This document shows positions 46,312-55,892 of a stretch of DNA of 64,000 nt, one piece after another. Made by a program: the position numbers and the translations under genes. Below the pieces are notes generated by a model, which saw only the letters and a program-made list of their open reading frames with translations, did no database searches and was not told where the DNA came from. The stretch spans positions 2,553,501 through 2,617,500 of the forward strand of contig JARYIJ010000001.1 of the NCBI GenBank assembly GCA_029980465.1, read 5' to 3'. How positions within the stretch are numbered: the stretch's first letter is position 1; every line of letters begins with the position of its first letter. Source of the stretch: Pseudolabrys sp. (lineage in GTDB: Bacteria; Pseudomonadota; Alphaproteobacteria; Rhizobiales; Xanthobacteraceae).

Positions 46312-47591
46312 TCGGCGGTGTCGTTATTGTCGCATTCATCGTCCTCATCCTGATCGGGGTGCCGCTTGTCTTTGCGACCGGGCTGGCTGCGCTACTGGGG
46401 ATGTGGATGCTCGGCATCGATAGCTGGATCATCCTCTCGATGCAGACCTTCGAGGGCCTGAAATCGTTTCCTCTCGTCGCGATCCCGCTATTCTTGCTGA
46501 TGGCGAACCTGATGACGGTCGGTGGTGTGACTAACGCGCTGGTCGGCTTCGCCAATTCGTTGATCGGTCACGTCCGGGGCTCACTGGCGATCGGTAACGT
46601 GACGGCTTCGACGCTGTTCGCCGGCATATCGGGGTCATGCCTTGCCGATACGACGGCGGTCGGCTCGATGATGATCCCGGCCATGGTGAAAAACGGTTAT
46701 CCGCCGGCTTTTGCCGGTGCCGTTACTGCGGCAGCCAACATTGTCGGCCCGATTATTCCACCCAGCATTCTGATGATCTTGTACGGATTTGCGGCCGAGC
46801 AATCGATCATCAAGCTCTTCCTTGCGGGCATTATTCCGGGGCTTCTGCTGTCGGTCGGCTTTGCCGTGCTGTCTGTATATTTGTCGCGCAAGTACAAATA
46901 CGGTTCAACCACCCAGGGATTCGATTTCAGCCTTGCCGTGAAGTCCTTCGTGTCGGCGCTGCCGGCGCTAGTCATTCCCGCCGTGATCGTCGCCGGCGTG
47001 GTGGGGGGCGTTTTCACGCTGACCGAGTCGGCGGGCGCGGCGGCAGCCTACGCGCTGCTCTATGCCGTCATCCGTGACCTTCTGCGCGGCCGTTCCCCGT
47101 GGCGAGACATCTTCGATGCTTTCATGCGTACGGCCATCGATACCGGCGTCATCATGATCCTGGTGGGTGTGGCGGCCGTCCTCACCTGGGTGCTGACGCG
47201 AAGCCTGTTGCCGCAGCAGCTGGTCGCTTTGCTGCAGGGCTTTAACTGGTGGGAGACGTTGCTTCTCGTCAACTTCCTCCTGCTGCTGCTCGGAATGTTT
47301 CTCGAGCCGGCCCCTGCGGTCCTCATGGCGTGCGCATTGTTATTGCCTCTAATCAAGTCGCTCGGCATCGACTTGGTTCACTTTGGCGTCATCCTTGTCG
47401 TCAATCTGCAGATCGGAGTACTGACGCCGCCTGTCGCGGCCTCGGCATTTGTCACGGCACGGATTGCCGGCATCTCGCTTGAGAAACAGATTTGGGCGCT
47501 ACTTCCATTTATTGCGTTGGGCATCGTGACACTGCTGCTGGTGACGTACGTCCCCTGGCTGTCGCTCGCGATTCCAAGGTTATTCGGTTAG
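46308..47591 (+). CDS. TRAP transporter large permease, DctM family
   Basis: 427 residues with about 12 transmembrane segments; the motif GNVTASTLFAGISGSCLADT is typical. Translationally coupled to dctQ (ATGA). It forms the Na+-driven channel with DctQ and receives ligand from DctP. A strong terminator follows the stop, ending this transcription unit. Confidence 0.94.
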   Translation: MIGGVVIVAFIVLILIGVPLVFATGLAALLGMWMLGIDSWIILSMQTFEGLKSFPLVAIPLFLLMANLMTVGGVTNALVGFANSLIGHVRGSLAIGNVTASTLFAGISGSCLADTTAVGSMMIPAMVKNGYPPAFAGAVTAAANIVGPIIPPSILMILYGFAAEQSIIKLFLAGIIPGLLLSVGFAVLSVYLSRKYKYGSTTQGFDFSLAVKSFVSALPALVIPAVIVAGVVGGVFTLTESAGAAAAYALLYAVIRDLLRGRSPWRDIFDAFMRTAIDTGVIMILVGVAAVLTWVLTRSLLPQQLVALLQGFNWWETLLLVNFLLLLLGMFLEPAPAVLMACALLLPLIKSLGIDLVHFGVILVVNLQIGVLTPPVAASAFVTARIAGISLEKQIWALLPFIALGIVTLLLVTYVPWLSLAIPRLFG

Positions 47592-47592
47592 C

Positions 47593-47616
47593 CGTCACAC
47601 GTAGTGTGACGTTTTT
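47593..47616 (+). terminator. Intrinsic terminator after the DctPQM operon
   Basis: Perfect 8-bp arms CGTCACAC / GTGTGACG with a 3-base loop, followed by five T. Confidence 0.85.
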
Positions 47617-47808
47617 CGAGGTGCTGATCGGGTCGGGTAGTTGCCGGTAAGGCGAATGGAAATGTCGTGTGTCCGGCGCGCGGCCCACAGCGCAAGCTAT
47701 TATATTATATAGATTTTTCGTGATGCTAGGCCTTGTAAGAGGCTTGGGATTGTCACGCTCCAAAATTTATGGAACGCTGTTCAATGTAATTGAACGAGGA
47801 TCGATGGC

Positions 47809-49908
47809 GTGGACGAATATCGAATTGGCATTGATATTGGCGGGACTTTTACCGATTTCGCTGTTGTCGGCGGCGGTCAGGTCCATGTGGAGAAAGTTCT
47901 GACGACTCCCGACCGGCCCGAGGTCGCCGTGCTCGATGGTTTGACGCGGTTAAATCGGGCGCTGCCAAACTTGCTTGGCGCGGCAGAAGATGTCGTTCAT
48001 GCGACCACGTTGGTCACCAACGTGGTGCTCGAAGGCAAAGGCGCGAAGACGGCGCTGATCACGACCCGCGGCTTCCGCGACATTCTCGAGATCGGCCGTG
48101 AGGTTCGCTACACGGTCTTCGACATGTTCATCCGTTATCCGAAGCCGCTTGTCCCGCGGAACCTGCGCTTCGAGGTGAATGAGCGGATCTTGTCTGATGG
48201 AACGATCGTCGAGCCACTCGATGAGACCGGGCTCCGCGCAATCGCTGCATCGCTTCGCGATCAGAAGATCGAGGCTGTCGCCATATGCTTCCTTCATGCC
48301 TATCGGAATCCTGAAAACGAGGCGCGCGCTGTCGAAATCTTGCGAGAAGAACTGCCCAACGTTGAAATTTCAGCATCACATGAGGTGAATCCAGAACCGA
48401 AAGAATATGAGCGGACGTCAACGACGGTCGTAGACGCTTACGTCAAACGTGTCGTCAGCCATTATCTTGAGCGGTTAGCCAAGGCGCTCCGTCAACGTGA
48501 CTACCGCAACAACCTGTTCATTATGCTGTCGAATGGCGGCACGGCGACCGTCAGCACTGCGAAGCGGTTTCCAGTCCAGATGCTTGAGTCCGGCCCTGCC
48601 GCGGGGGTCGAAGCGGCTAGCTATTTCGCGATGCTAGCCAACCTTGGCCCGATCCTAGCGTTCGACATGGGTGGAACAACCGCGAAGCTCTGCATTGTCG
48701 AAGATGGAAAAGCGGCGCGGACGCGCAGTTTCGAGGTGGCTCGCGTCCACCGGTTCATCGCCGGCAGCGGTTATCCGGTGACAATCCCGGTCTACGACCT
48801 GCTCGAGATTGGGGCCGGCGGTGGCAGCATCGCGCGCATCAACGACCTTGGTTTGATTGAAGTTGGTCCTGCCAGTGCGGGCTCAGTGCCTGGGCCGGCT
48901 TGCTACGGCTTGGGCGGCGAATTGCCGACGGTGACTGATGCAGACCTCGTGCTCGGTCATCTCAACGCCGACTATTTTCTCGGCGGCGATATGAAACTCG
49001 ACCGCATGGCCGCAGAAGCTGCAATTGCTGCCAAATTGGGGACGCCGACAGGTCTTTCTCCGCTCGCAGCGGCATCCGGTATCTATCAACTTGTCAACGA
49101 GACCATGGCGGCTGCGGCTCGTATCTACGTAACGGAAAAGGGCAAGGCTGCCGGCCGCCTCACGTTAGTCTCGTCTGGCGGTGCAGGCCCTGTGCACGCC
49201 GTCGATCTCGCGCGCAAGCTCGGCATCCGGAAGGTCGTCGTTCCGCCGTACTCCGGCGTGATGTCGTCGCTTGGCTTGCTCACTGCGCCGTTGGCCTTCG
49301 AGCGCAGCCGCAGCATCCATCAGCTTCTTGAGACCGTCGATGTTGAGCAACTTGAAGCGACATTTGCCGAGCTCGAGGCCGATGCCGCCGCGTTGTTGCC
49401 GCCGGGTGCGACCAAAATCTGCGAACGCTCGCTCGATCTGCGTTATTCCGGCCAGGACTATGCTCTGGAGGTTCAGACCTCTGGCGGCGCGAATTTGAAA
49501 GAGCGCTGGAAAGCCGCCTTCCTTGCCGCCTACGAGGCGCAATATGGCACCGTCGACGACGAGAATCCAATCGAGCTTGCGGCGATCCGCACCAAGGTTC
49601 GTCAGGCTGTCGTGCTTCCGGCGATAAGTGGTGCGAAAGCGGCGCGCGATGCTGCGCCGAAGGGAAGGCGCGACATGTATGTCGCCAATCTCGGCGAGGT
49701 CCGCCTGGTGCCAGTGTATGAGCGTGCGGCGCTTCGCACCGGACAGAAAATCGAGGGACCGGCCGTCATTGAAGAGCGTGAATCGACCACTGTGGTCGGC
49801 GATGGCGACAGCGTAACCGTCGATTCTTTTGGCTGCCTGATCGTAGCCGTCGCGCCAACCGTTGCGGCGACGGCAAGTGCCGGCGAAGTAGAAGTTGCGG
49901 AGGCCTGA
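47809..49908 (+). CDS. hyuA: Hydantoinase/oxoprolinase family protein, A subunit
   Basis: 699 residues from GTG. N-terminal ATPase motif GIDIGGTFTDFAVV and central ILAFDMGGTTAKLCIVEDGK mark the ASKHA-fold HyuA subunit of ATP-dependent hydantoinases, 5-oxoprolinases and acetone/acetophenone carboxylases. These use ATP to activate an amide or carbonyl. The neighbours are HyuB and a polyamine-type importer, so a cyclic amide or lactam is a plausible substrate. The exact reaction cannot be set. Its stop codon overlaps the hyuB start. Confidence 0.93.
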   Translation: MDEYRIGIDIGGTFTDFAVVGGGQVHVEKVLTTPDRPEVAVLDGLTRLNRALPNLLGAAEDVVHATTLVTNVVLEGKGAKTALITTRGFRDILEIGREVRYTVFDMFIRYPKPLVPRNLRFEVNERILSDGTIVEPLDETGLRAIAASLRDQKIEAVAICFLHAYRNPENEARAVEILREELPNVEISASHEVNPEPKEYERTSTTVVDAYVKRVVSHYLERLAKALRQRDYRNNLFIMLSNGGTATVSTAKRFPVQMLESGPAAGVEAASYFAMLANLGPILAFDMGGTTAKLCIVEDGKAARTRSFEVARVHRFIAGSGYPVTIPVYDLLEIGAGGGSIARINDLGLIEVGPASAGSVPGPACYGLGGELPTVTDADLVLGHLNADYFLGGDMKLDRMAAEAAIAAKLGTPTGLSPLAAASGIYQLVNETMAAAARIYVTEKGKAAGRLTLVSSGGAGPVHAVDLARKLGIRKVVVPPYSGVMSSLGLLTAPLAFERSRSIHQLLETVDVEQLEATFAELEADAAALLPPGATKICERSLDLRYSGQDYALEVQTSGGANLKERWKAAFLAAYEAQYGTVDDENPIELAAIRTKVRQAVVLPAISGAKAARDAAPKGRRDMYVANLGEVRLVPVYERAALRTGQKIEGPAVIEERESTTVVGDGDSVTVDSFGCLIVAVAPTVAATASAGEVEVAEA

Positions 49909-51662
49909 TGCAACTCGATCCCGTCACAATTCAAGTTCTCTGGCAGCGCCTCGTGTCGATTGTCGACGAGGCGGCGACCGGCCTGATCCGCACGGCTTAT
50001 ACGCCGTCGGTCAAGGAGTACTACGACTTCTGCTGCGCGGTGTTCGACCGGAATGGCAATATGCTCGCCCACTCGACAGTAACCACCGCAGGCTTTCTCG
50101 GCATCGTCCCGGAGGTGATGCGTAACTTCGTCAAGTTTCATCCGCCCGAGACTCTTGAGCCCGGCGACGCGATCATCACCAACGATCCATGGCTCGCTAG
50201 TGGACATCTGATCGACATCTCGATCGCATCCCCGATTTTCCATCGCGGTCAAATCGTCGGCTACACGCTTTGCATCGTCCACCATCTCGACATGGGTGGC
50301 CGCATGTCGACTTTGGAATCGAAGAACATCTACGAGGAAGGCCTCAAAATCCCTGTGCTCAAGCTCTACGAGCGCGGTAAGCTCAACAAGGCGATCTTCG
50401 AGTTCATGAAGGCCAATATTCGCGTGCCGGACAAGGTGCTCGGCGACGTGCGCGCTCAGTTCGTCGCCAACCACGTCTGTATGCGGCAATTGATCAATTT
50501 GCTTGAGGAATATCAGCTCGAGGGCCTCGAAGATCTTGCCCACGAGATTATCGAGCGTTCCGATGCAAGTCTGCGCGCGAAAATCCGCAAGCTGCCGGAA
50601 GGCACTTACCACAACGAAGTGACTTTGCCACCCATTCCCCAGTGCCCGGATCGAGTCAGGATAAAGGTGGCTGTAACGATCAAGAATGGCGGAGTCCTGA
50701 TCGACTATGCCGGAACTTCCGGCGAGGTCGGCGCAGCAATCAACTGCGTGCTCAACATGACGCGCTCCTATAGCGCCTATCCGATCAAGCTTGCGCTTGA
50801 TCCGACGGTGCCAAACAACGACGGCGCCATGCGGCCCATCACCGTCGTTGCGCCGGTCGGCTCGGTCGTTAATTGCCAGCCGCCGGCGGCCACATGGGGC
50901 CGCACGATGATTTCACATTTGTTCCCCGAGATCATTTTTGGCGCGCTTGAGGACGTCATGCCGGAACTGGTCCTCGGTGCGAACGGTGGCTGCCCGGCGA
51001 ATGAGATTTATCTTCACGGCCGGCGCCGGCGCGACGGCCGGTCATTTCTTGCGATCCAGCAGCACAGTGGTGGATTTGGCGCAAGCCATCGCTTCGATGG
51101 CTATTCGACGCTTTGCTTTCCGAACAACACACGCAACATTCCGATCGAGGTCACCGAGAATGAAGCACCGGTGCGCTTTCTGCGAAAAGCCCTGGTCTCA
51201 GATTCGGGAGGGCCAGGTTTCAATCGGGGCGGTCTCGGGCAAGTCGTGGAATTCAGCATTCTCGACGGAGAACAGGGACCTGAGGATTTTGCCGAGGGCT
51301 CCGTCCGTCTCAGTAACAGGGGCGAGACCGGCGACTTCCCGCTTCAGGGCAGGTGCGGCGGCGGCAACGGGCGTGGCGGCGGATTGTGGCTGAACGACAA
51401 GCCGATCGACCATGGCATCTATCGCCGGTTCAAGCCGAACGACCGGATCACGTTTCAGCTCGGCGGCGGCGGTGGCTTTGGCGTCGCATTCAAACGCGAC
51501 GCTGGACGTGTCCGCGACGATGTGATCGCGGGCCTCGTGTCGATCGAGGGTGCAGCACGCGACTATGGCGTGGTCATCGACCCCAGAACCTACGAAGTAA
51601 ATCACGCCGCAACCGAGGCGCTGCGCGCACGCGGCTGCCCCGCCGAGCGGCGTATCGCCTGA
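49908..51662 (+). CDS. hyuB: Hydantoinase B/oxoprolinase family protein, B subunit
   Basis: 584 residues. Opens DPVTIQVLWQRLVSIVDEAA and contains TNDPWLASGHLIDISIASPIF and HHLDMGGRM, the usual metal-region blocks of HyuB, plus the glycine-rich QLGGGGGFG near the end. It acts as a complex with HyuA; gene overlap indicates equimolar translation. The following permease gene starts within 25 bases, so enzyme and transporter share a transcript. Confidence 0.93.
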   Translation: MQLDPVTIQVLWQRLVSIVDEAATGLIRTAYTPSVKEYYDFCCAVFDRNGNMLAHSTVTTAGFLGIVPEVMRNFVKFHPPETLEPGDAIITNDPWLASGHLIDISIASPIFHRGQIVGYTLCIVHHLDMGGRMSTLESKNIYEEGLKIPVLKLYERGKLNKAIFEFMKANIRVPDKVLGDVRAQFVANHVCMRQLINLLEEYQLEGLEDLAHEIIERSDASLRAKIRKLPEGTYHNEVTLPPIPQCPDRVRIKVAVTIKNGGVLIDYAGTSGEVGAAINCVLNMTRSYSAYPIKLALDPTVPNNDGAMRPITVVAPVGSVVNCQPPAATWGRTMISHLFPEIIFGALEDVMPELVLGANGGCPANEIYLHGRRRRDGRSFLAIQQHSGGFGASHRFDGYSTLCFPNNTRNIPIEVTENEAPVRFLRKALVSDSGGPGFNRGGLGQVVEFSILDGEQGPEDFAEGSVRLSNRGETGDFPLQGRCGGGNGRGGGLWLNDKPIDHGIYRRFKPNDRITFQLGGGGGFGVAFKRDAGRVRDDVIAGLVSIEGAARDYGVVIDPRTYEVNHAATEALRARGCPAERRIA

Positions 51663-51685
51663 GCAGCGACAGACAGAGGATCGCG

Positions 51686-52615
51686 GTGAGCACGGCAGCT
51701 ACAGACCTCGGACCTTCCGATTCGATTGCCGTGAAGAAAGCGGGCGGCATCGGACGCAGCGCACGATGGACACTGTTCGCGCTGCTCGCACCGGGCACGG
51801 CGTGGCTTCTGGTCTTTATCGCTGTCCCCCTCGGCTTCACCCTCGCAATGTCGGTCTGGAAGTCGACGATTTTGGGCACGGTGCCGGCATTCCAGTTTGG
51901 AAATTACATCGAAGCGCTTACGACTCCGCTCTATCGCGATCTGCTATTCAAGACGGTTCGTATCGGCGTCGTGACGACCGTCCTCTCATTGCTGACGTCA
52001 TATCCCATCGCATATTGCCTCGCGATGCAGAGCGGCCAGCGCAAAGCGGTGCTGCTGCTGTTGTTGTTTCTGCCGTTCTGGACAAGCTATGTCGTGCGCA
52101 CTTTCGTCTGGCTGCCCATCCTGGGCCGCACCGGTGCCGTCAATCAGTTTCTAATGACGCTGGGCATTATTCACGAGCCGCTGCCATGGCTCCTCTACAA
52201 TGAGGGTGCGATCTATCTCGGCCTCGTTTACGTCTACACGCTGTTTATGACGCTGCCGATCTATCTGGCGATAGAGAAGATCGACCCGCGTCTTATCGAG
52301 GCGGCGGCTGATCTCGGCGCGAAGCCTCGATGGGTCTTCCTGCGCATCATTCTGCCGTTGAGCTGGCCAGGCGTTCTGTCGGGTTCCTTGATGGTGTTTT
52401 TGCTGGCGGTCAGCGCCTATGTGACGCCGCAACTGCTCGGCGGTCCGTCCGGCATCATGTTCAGCAACATGATCGCCGACCAGTTCCTCTCCAATAATAA
52501 CTGGGCTTTCGGAGCGGCGTTATCGATCGTTCTGTCCGCTGTCGTGCTGTTGATTCTCATTGTCGCCGGGCGGTGGGTCGGCGTTCATCAGGTCTTCGCC
52601 GGAGGGCGGACCTGA
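51686..52615 (+). CDS. ABC transporter permease, spermidine/putrescine PotB type
   Basis: 309 residues from GTG 51686; the open frame extends into hyuB in another phase and is not used. About six membrane segments and the EAA loop IDPRLIEAAADLGAKPRWVF near residue 205. Heterodimeric partner of the next permease, whose start overlaps its stop (TGATG). Confidence 0.93.
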   Translation: MSTAATDLGPSDSIAVKKAGGIGRSARWTLFALLAPGTAWLLVFIAVPLGFTLAMSVWKSTILGTVPAFQFGNYIEALTTPLYRDLLFKTVRIGVVTTVLSLLTSYPIAYCLAMQSGQRKAVLLLLLFLPFWTSYVVRTFVWLPILGRTGAVNQFLMTLGIIHEPLPWLLYNEGAIYLGLVYVYTLFMTLPIYLAIEKIDPRLIEAAADLGAKPRWVFLRIILPLSWPGVLSGSLMVFLLAVSAYVTPQLLGGPSGIMFSNMIADQFLSNNNWAFGAALSIVLSAVVLLILIVAGRWVGVHQVFAGGRT

Positions 52616-53433
52616 TGGTGACCATTCCCCGGAAGAGCTTCGCAATCAGCAAAGCATTCAACGGATTGCTCGTTCTATACGCGCTCCTATTCTATATCGT
52701 GCTTTACGGCCCGCTGGTCACGATCGCCGTACTGTCAATCAACGACTCATCGATTATCGGATTCCCGATGCGTGGCGTCACGCTGCGCTGGTACCGCAAG
52801 GTCTTCGATACGCCGGAGTTCGTCGATGCTCTTTTCAATAGTTTCGCGGTCGGAGTGCTGGCCGCGGTGATCGCAAGTGCCCTCGCGTTGCTGCTCGCGC
52901 TAGGTTTTCGCCGCGTATTCCCGTTCAAGAGCGTCCTGTTCAATCTTGTCCTGATGCCAATCGTGATGCCGGGTATCGTCGGCGGAATCGTGCTTCTGCT
53001 GTTCTTCGGCTATCTTAATATCCAGCCGGCGCTGTTCACGACTGTCTTGATCGCGCACGTGAATTGGGTTCTGCCGTTCGCGTTCCTCACGCTTTATCCG
53101 CGGGTGCACAATTTCGACGTGGCGCTTGAAGAGGCGGCCATGGATCTCGGTGCGAAACCACTGGAGGTCTTCTGGTATGTGGTGCTGCCGATCGTGCGGT
53201 CGGCCTTGATCGCCACGATCCTGTTCTCATTCAGCCTGTCATTCGACGAATTTATCAGAACGCTGTTCGTCACGGGATACGACCGCACCATTCCGGTCAT
53301 GTTCTGGTCGATGATCGTTGACCAGCTCGCTCCCGAGCTCCCGGCGATGGCTGTCGTCATTGTCCTCGTTTCTGCAACAATGTCGTTCATAGGCGCCTTG
53401 ATCTCGCGCCGTGCAGCAACTCGGAATCAATAA
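52615..53433 (+). CDS. ABC transporter permease, spermidine/putrescine PotC type
   Basis: 272 residues, six predicted transmembrane segments and an EAA loop (DVALEEAAMDLGAKPLEVFW). Coupled to the upstream permease by the overlapping stop/start. The pair forms the membrane channel of a PotABCD-like importer completed by the binding protein and ATPase downstream. Confidence 0.93.
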   Translation: MVTIPRKSFAISKAFNGLLVLYALLFYIVLYGPLVTIAVLSINDSSIIGFPMRGVTLRWYRKVFDTPEFVDALFNSFAVGVLAAVIASALALLLALGFRRVFPFKSVLFNLVLMPIVMPGIVGGIVLLLFFGYLNIQPALFTTVLIAHVNWVLPFAFLTLYPRVHNFDVALEEAAMDLGAKPLEVFWYVVLPIVRSALIATILFSFSLSFDEFIRTLFVTGYDRTIPVMFWSMIVDQLAPELPAMAVVIVLVSATMSFIGALISRRAATRNQ

Positions 53434-53544
53434 GGCACCAGCGTATGAGGGGACAGCTGGACCGCCATAACAAGACGTCAGGTCCCTTTATTGAACGTCA
53501 GCGCAAACTCCGGCGGCTGAGCTGCCGGACAAAGGAGGTCTAAC

Positions 53545-54663
53545 ATGAGGGACGAGATCACAAGGAGCATGAACTCAATCGACCGTCGTACATTTCTTAA
53601 GTTTTCGGGCGCTGCGGCGGCTGTGGTGACCGGGGGAGTTGGTTCATTCTCGGGGGCTTTTGCTGCGGATACGTCGATTAGCGGCGTGATGCCTGGCGTC
53701 GTTTTACCGAAAGGAGCCCGCGAAATCGTGGAGAAGGCGGCCGGCGTCAAGGTCGAGAATGTGCCGTATGTATCTCCGACCGATACCGTGGCGAAGCTTC
53801 TCGCTCCGGGTGGAACCTCCCGCTACGATCTGATGATTAGCGTGACCGAGTTCGTGAAAGGGCCGGTGCTCGGCGCTGCAGGCCACGAGAAAGTGCGAGC
53901 TTTCGACATGGCTAAGATTCCGAATGCTGCCGATCTTCAGCCGGTGTTCAAGGACCAGGTGCAGTCGCGTGGCGGCAAGGTGTACATGATCCCGATCTTT
54001 TGGGGATTTGATTCGCCGTTGTTCCGCACCGACCTCGTACCCGAACAAGATGCGGCGACCCAAAGTTGGGGACTTCTGTTTGATGACAAATACGCAGGGA
54101 AGACGGCGCTTCGCGATGACGCCTATCAAAGCATTGTCGTGACCGGGCTTCATCTTGGGCATTCCGATCCGGCCACGATGTCGGCAAGCGACCTCAATGA
54201 AGTGAAGAAGTTCTTGATCTCGAAGAAGAAGAACTTCCGTACGTTATGGACGAAATTCGGCGAGGCCGTGAACCTCATGTCAACCGGTGAAGTGGTTGCC
54301 ATGTATGGCTGGATGCCCATGCGGGCGGCCCTTCAAAGTAATGGTATCAAGGTCACCAATGCCTGGCCGAAGGAAGGATTGTTGCTTTGGAATCAGGCTG
54401 CTTTCATTCCCAAGGACTCTAAGAAATTCGAGGCAACGGAGAAGGTCGTCAACGCGATGTTGTCGCCAGAGTTCGGTGTCGCGCTTGCAAAGGAATCGAA
54501 CTACGGACCGGTTTCGCAGAAAGCGATCTCGCAGTTCAGTCCTGAAGAGCAAAAGAAGATCGGGCTCGACGCGACCACGCGTGGAACGAAGATCTATTCG
54601 ATGAAGTGGCCGACCGACATGAACGCCTGGATCGAGACCTGGGGCGCCTTCAAGGCTGCTTGA
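53545..54663 (+). CDS. ABC transporter substrate-binding protein, PotD/PotF type, Tat-exported
   Basis: 372 residues. A twin-arginine signal is visible: DRRTFLKFSGAAAAVVTGG at about residues 14-32, with cleavage near AFAA. Mature regions APGGTSRYDLMISV and MPIRAA-like (GWMPMRAALQ) fit PotD-like proteins. A strong RBS (AAAGGAGG) precedes the start. Tat export implies folding, perhaps with a cofactor, before secretion. The ligand need not be a polyamine; HyuAB suggests a lactam or hydantoin. Confidence 0.9.
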   Translation: MRDEITRSMNSIDRRTFLKFSGAAAAVVTGGVGSFSGAFAADTSISGVMPGVVLPKGAREIVEKAAGVKVENVPYVSPTDTVAKLLAPGGTSRYDLMISVTEFVKGPVLGAAGHEKVRAFDMAKIPNAADLQPVFKDQVQSRGGKVYMIPIFWGFDSPLFRTDLVPEQDAATQSWGLLFDDKYAGKTALRDDAYQSIVVTGLHLGHSDPATMSASDLNEVKKFLISKKKNFRTLWTKFGEAVNLMSTGEVVAMYGWMPMRAALQSNGIKVTNAWPKEGLLLWNQAAFIPKDSKKFEATEKVVNAMLSPEFGVALAKESNYGPVSQKAISQFSPEEQKKIGLDATTRGTKIYSMKWPTDMNAWIETWGAFKAA

Positions 54664-54670
54664 GCCAAAT

Positions 54671-54698
54671 AGCGCCGCCGGTTTGTGCCGGCGGCGCT
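54671..54698 (+). other. GC-rich stem-loop between binding-protein and ATPase genes
   Basis: Perfect 11-bp arms AGCGCCGCCGG / CCGGCGGCGCT with a 6-base loop and no T tract. In transporter operons such hairpins after binding-protein genes often protect the upstream mRNA 3' end and raise its level; that role is inferred. Confidence 0.55.
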
Positions 54699-54723
54699 CG
54701 ATATGTAGTGAAATGGGCGTGGA

Positions 54724-55881
54724 ATGAGTGTGGTAGAGCAAATAGCGATGAACGTGGCGGCCTCTATGCCCGGAGCTGCACCCGTCGGCGCCAATGTGCC
54801 AGCGGTGACGATACGCGGGCTTTCAAAGCGCTACGGCGACGTGCCGGCGGTAAGCGACGTTAACCTTGTTATCGAACGTGGGGAGTTCTTCTCGCTGCTC
54901 GGCCCGTCGGGATGCGGTAAAACAAGTCTCCTGCGGATTATCGGCGGCTTTGAAAGCCTCGATTCAGGACAAGTGCTGCTCGACGGCCGGGATGTCAGCA
55001 CCGTGCCGGCTTATGCACGCAACACGAATATGATCTTTCAGAATCTGGCTTTGTTCCCGCACATGACGGTGCTCGAGAACATTGCTTTTGGGTTGCGCCG
55101 GAAGGGAGTTGGCCGCGAGGAGCTTGGGCGACGCGTCGACGAGGCTATATCGCTGGTCAGGCTGCAAGGCTATCAGTCGCGCATGCCGGATCAATTGAGC
55201 GGTGGTCAGCGGCAGCGCGTTGCAATGGCGCGCGCCCTGGTCAATCAGCCGTCAGTGCTCCTGCTCGACGAGCCGCTTGGCGCGCTTGATCTCCAGTTGA
55301 GACTCAAGATGCAGGAAGACTTGCGGAGTTTGCAGCGGACGCTGGGCAATACTTTTATTTTTGTGACCCACGATCAAGGAGAGGCGATGGCGATGTCCGA
55401 CCGGATCGCCATCATGAATCAAGGGCGCATCCAGCAAGTGGGCACCCCGGAGGAAATATACGAAAATCCGAAAAACCGATTTGTTGCCGAGTTCGTTGGG
55501 CATACCAATCTTCTGGATGGCACCGTGCGGGACTCTTCGGCTCACGGGCGTGTCAATGTCGAATGCCGCGGTACTATCATCCCATGCCGCACGGAAACCG
55601 ATTTGGCAGACGGACAGCCGGCCGTGGTGGCGCTACGGTACGAAAAGCTCGATCTTGCGCCTGACAACGAGTGTTCTTCGCATCCGGTCATATTCGCGGT
55701 CGTGTCCGATCGTACGTATCTGGGGGGCGCCGTTCGGCTCCATGCGAGGGCTGCCAACGGATTGACACTGACCGGGGACATCACCGATACCGCCCGGGTA
55801 CGGAATATTGCCGTTGGCGATTCGGTCCGCCTGACGTTTGCAGCAGACGCTGCCGTCGCTGTAGCTGACGCCGAGAGATAA
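54724..55881 (+). CDS. ABC transporter ATP-binding protein, PotA type
   Basis: 385 residues. Walker A GPSGCGKTSL, Q-loop FQNLALFPH, signature LSGGQRQRVAMARAL, Walker B LLLDEPLGALD, switch His in VTHDQGEAM; a C-terminal TOBE domain (about 290-380) is present. It drives the importer formed by the two permeases and the Tat-exported binding protein. Followed after 11 bases by the IclR-TAXI gene, which is probably co-transcribed. Confidence 0.94.
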   Translation: MSVVEQIAMNVAASMPGAAPVGANVPAVTIRGLSKRYGDVPAVSDVNLVIERGEFFSLLGPSGCGKTSLLRIIGGFESLDSGQVLLDGRDVSTVPAYARNTNMIFQNLALFPHMTVLENIAFGLRRKGVGREELGRRVDEAISLVRLQGYQSRMPDQLSGGQRQRVAMARALVNQPSVLLLDEPLGALDLQLRLKMQEDLRSLQRTLGNTFIFVTHDQGEAMAMSDRIAIMNQGRIQQVGTPEEIYENPKNRFVAEFVGHTNLLDGTVRDSSAHGRVNVECRGTIIPCRTETDLADGQPAVVALRYEKLDLAPDNECSSHPVIFAVVSDRTYLGGAVRLHARAANGLTLTGDITDTARVRNIAVGDSVRLTFAADAAVAVADAER

Positions 55882-55892
55882 GTTGTGGGATT

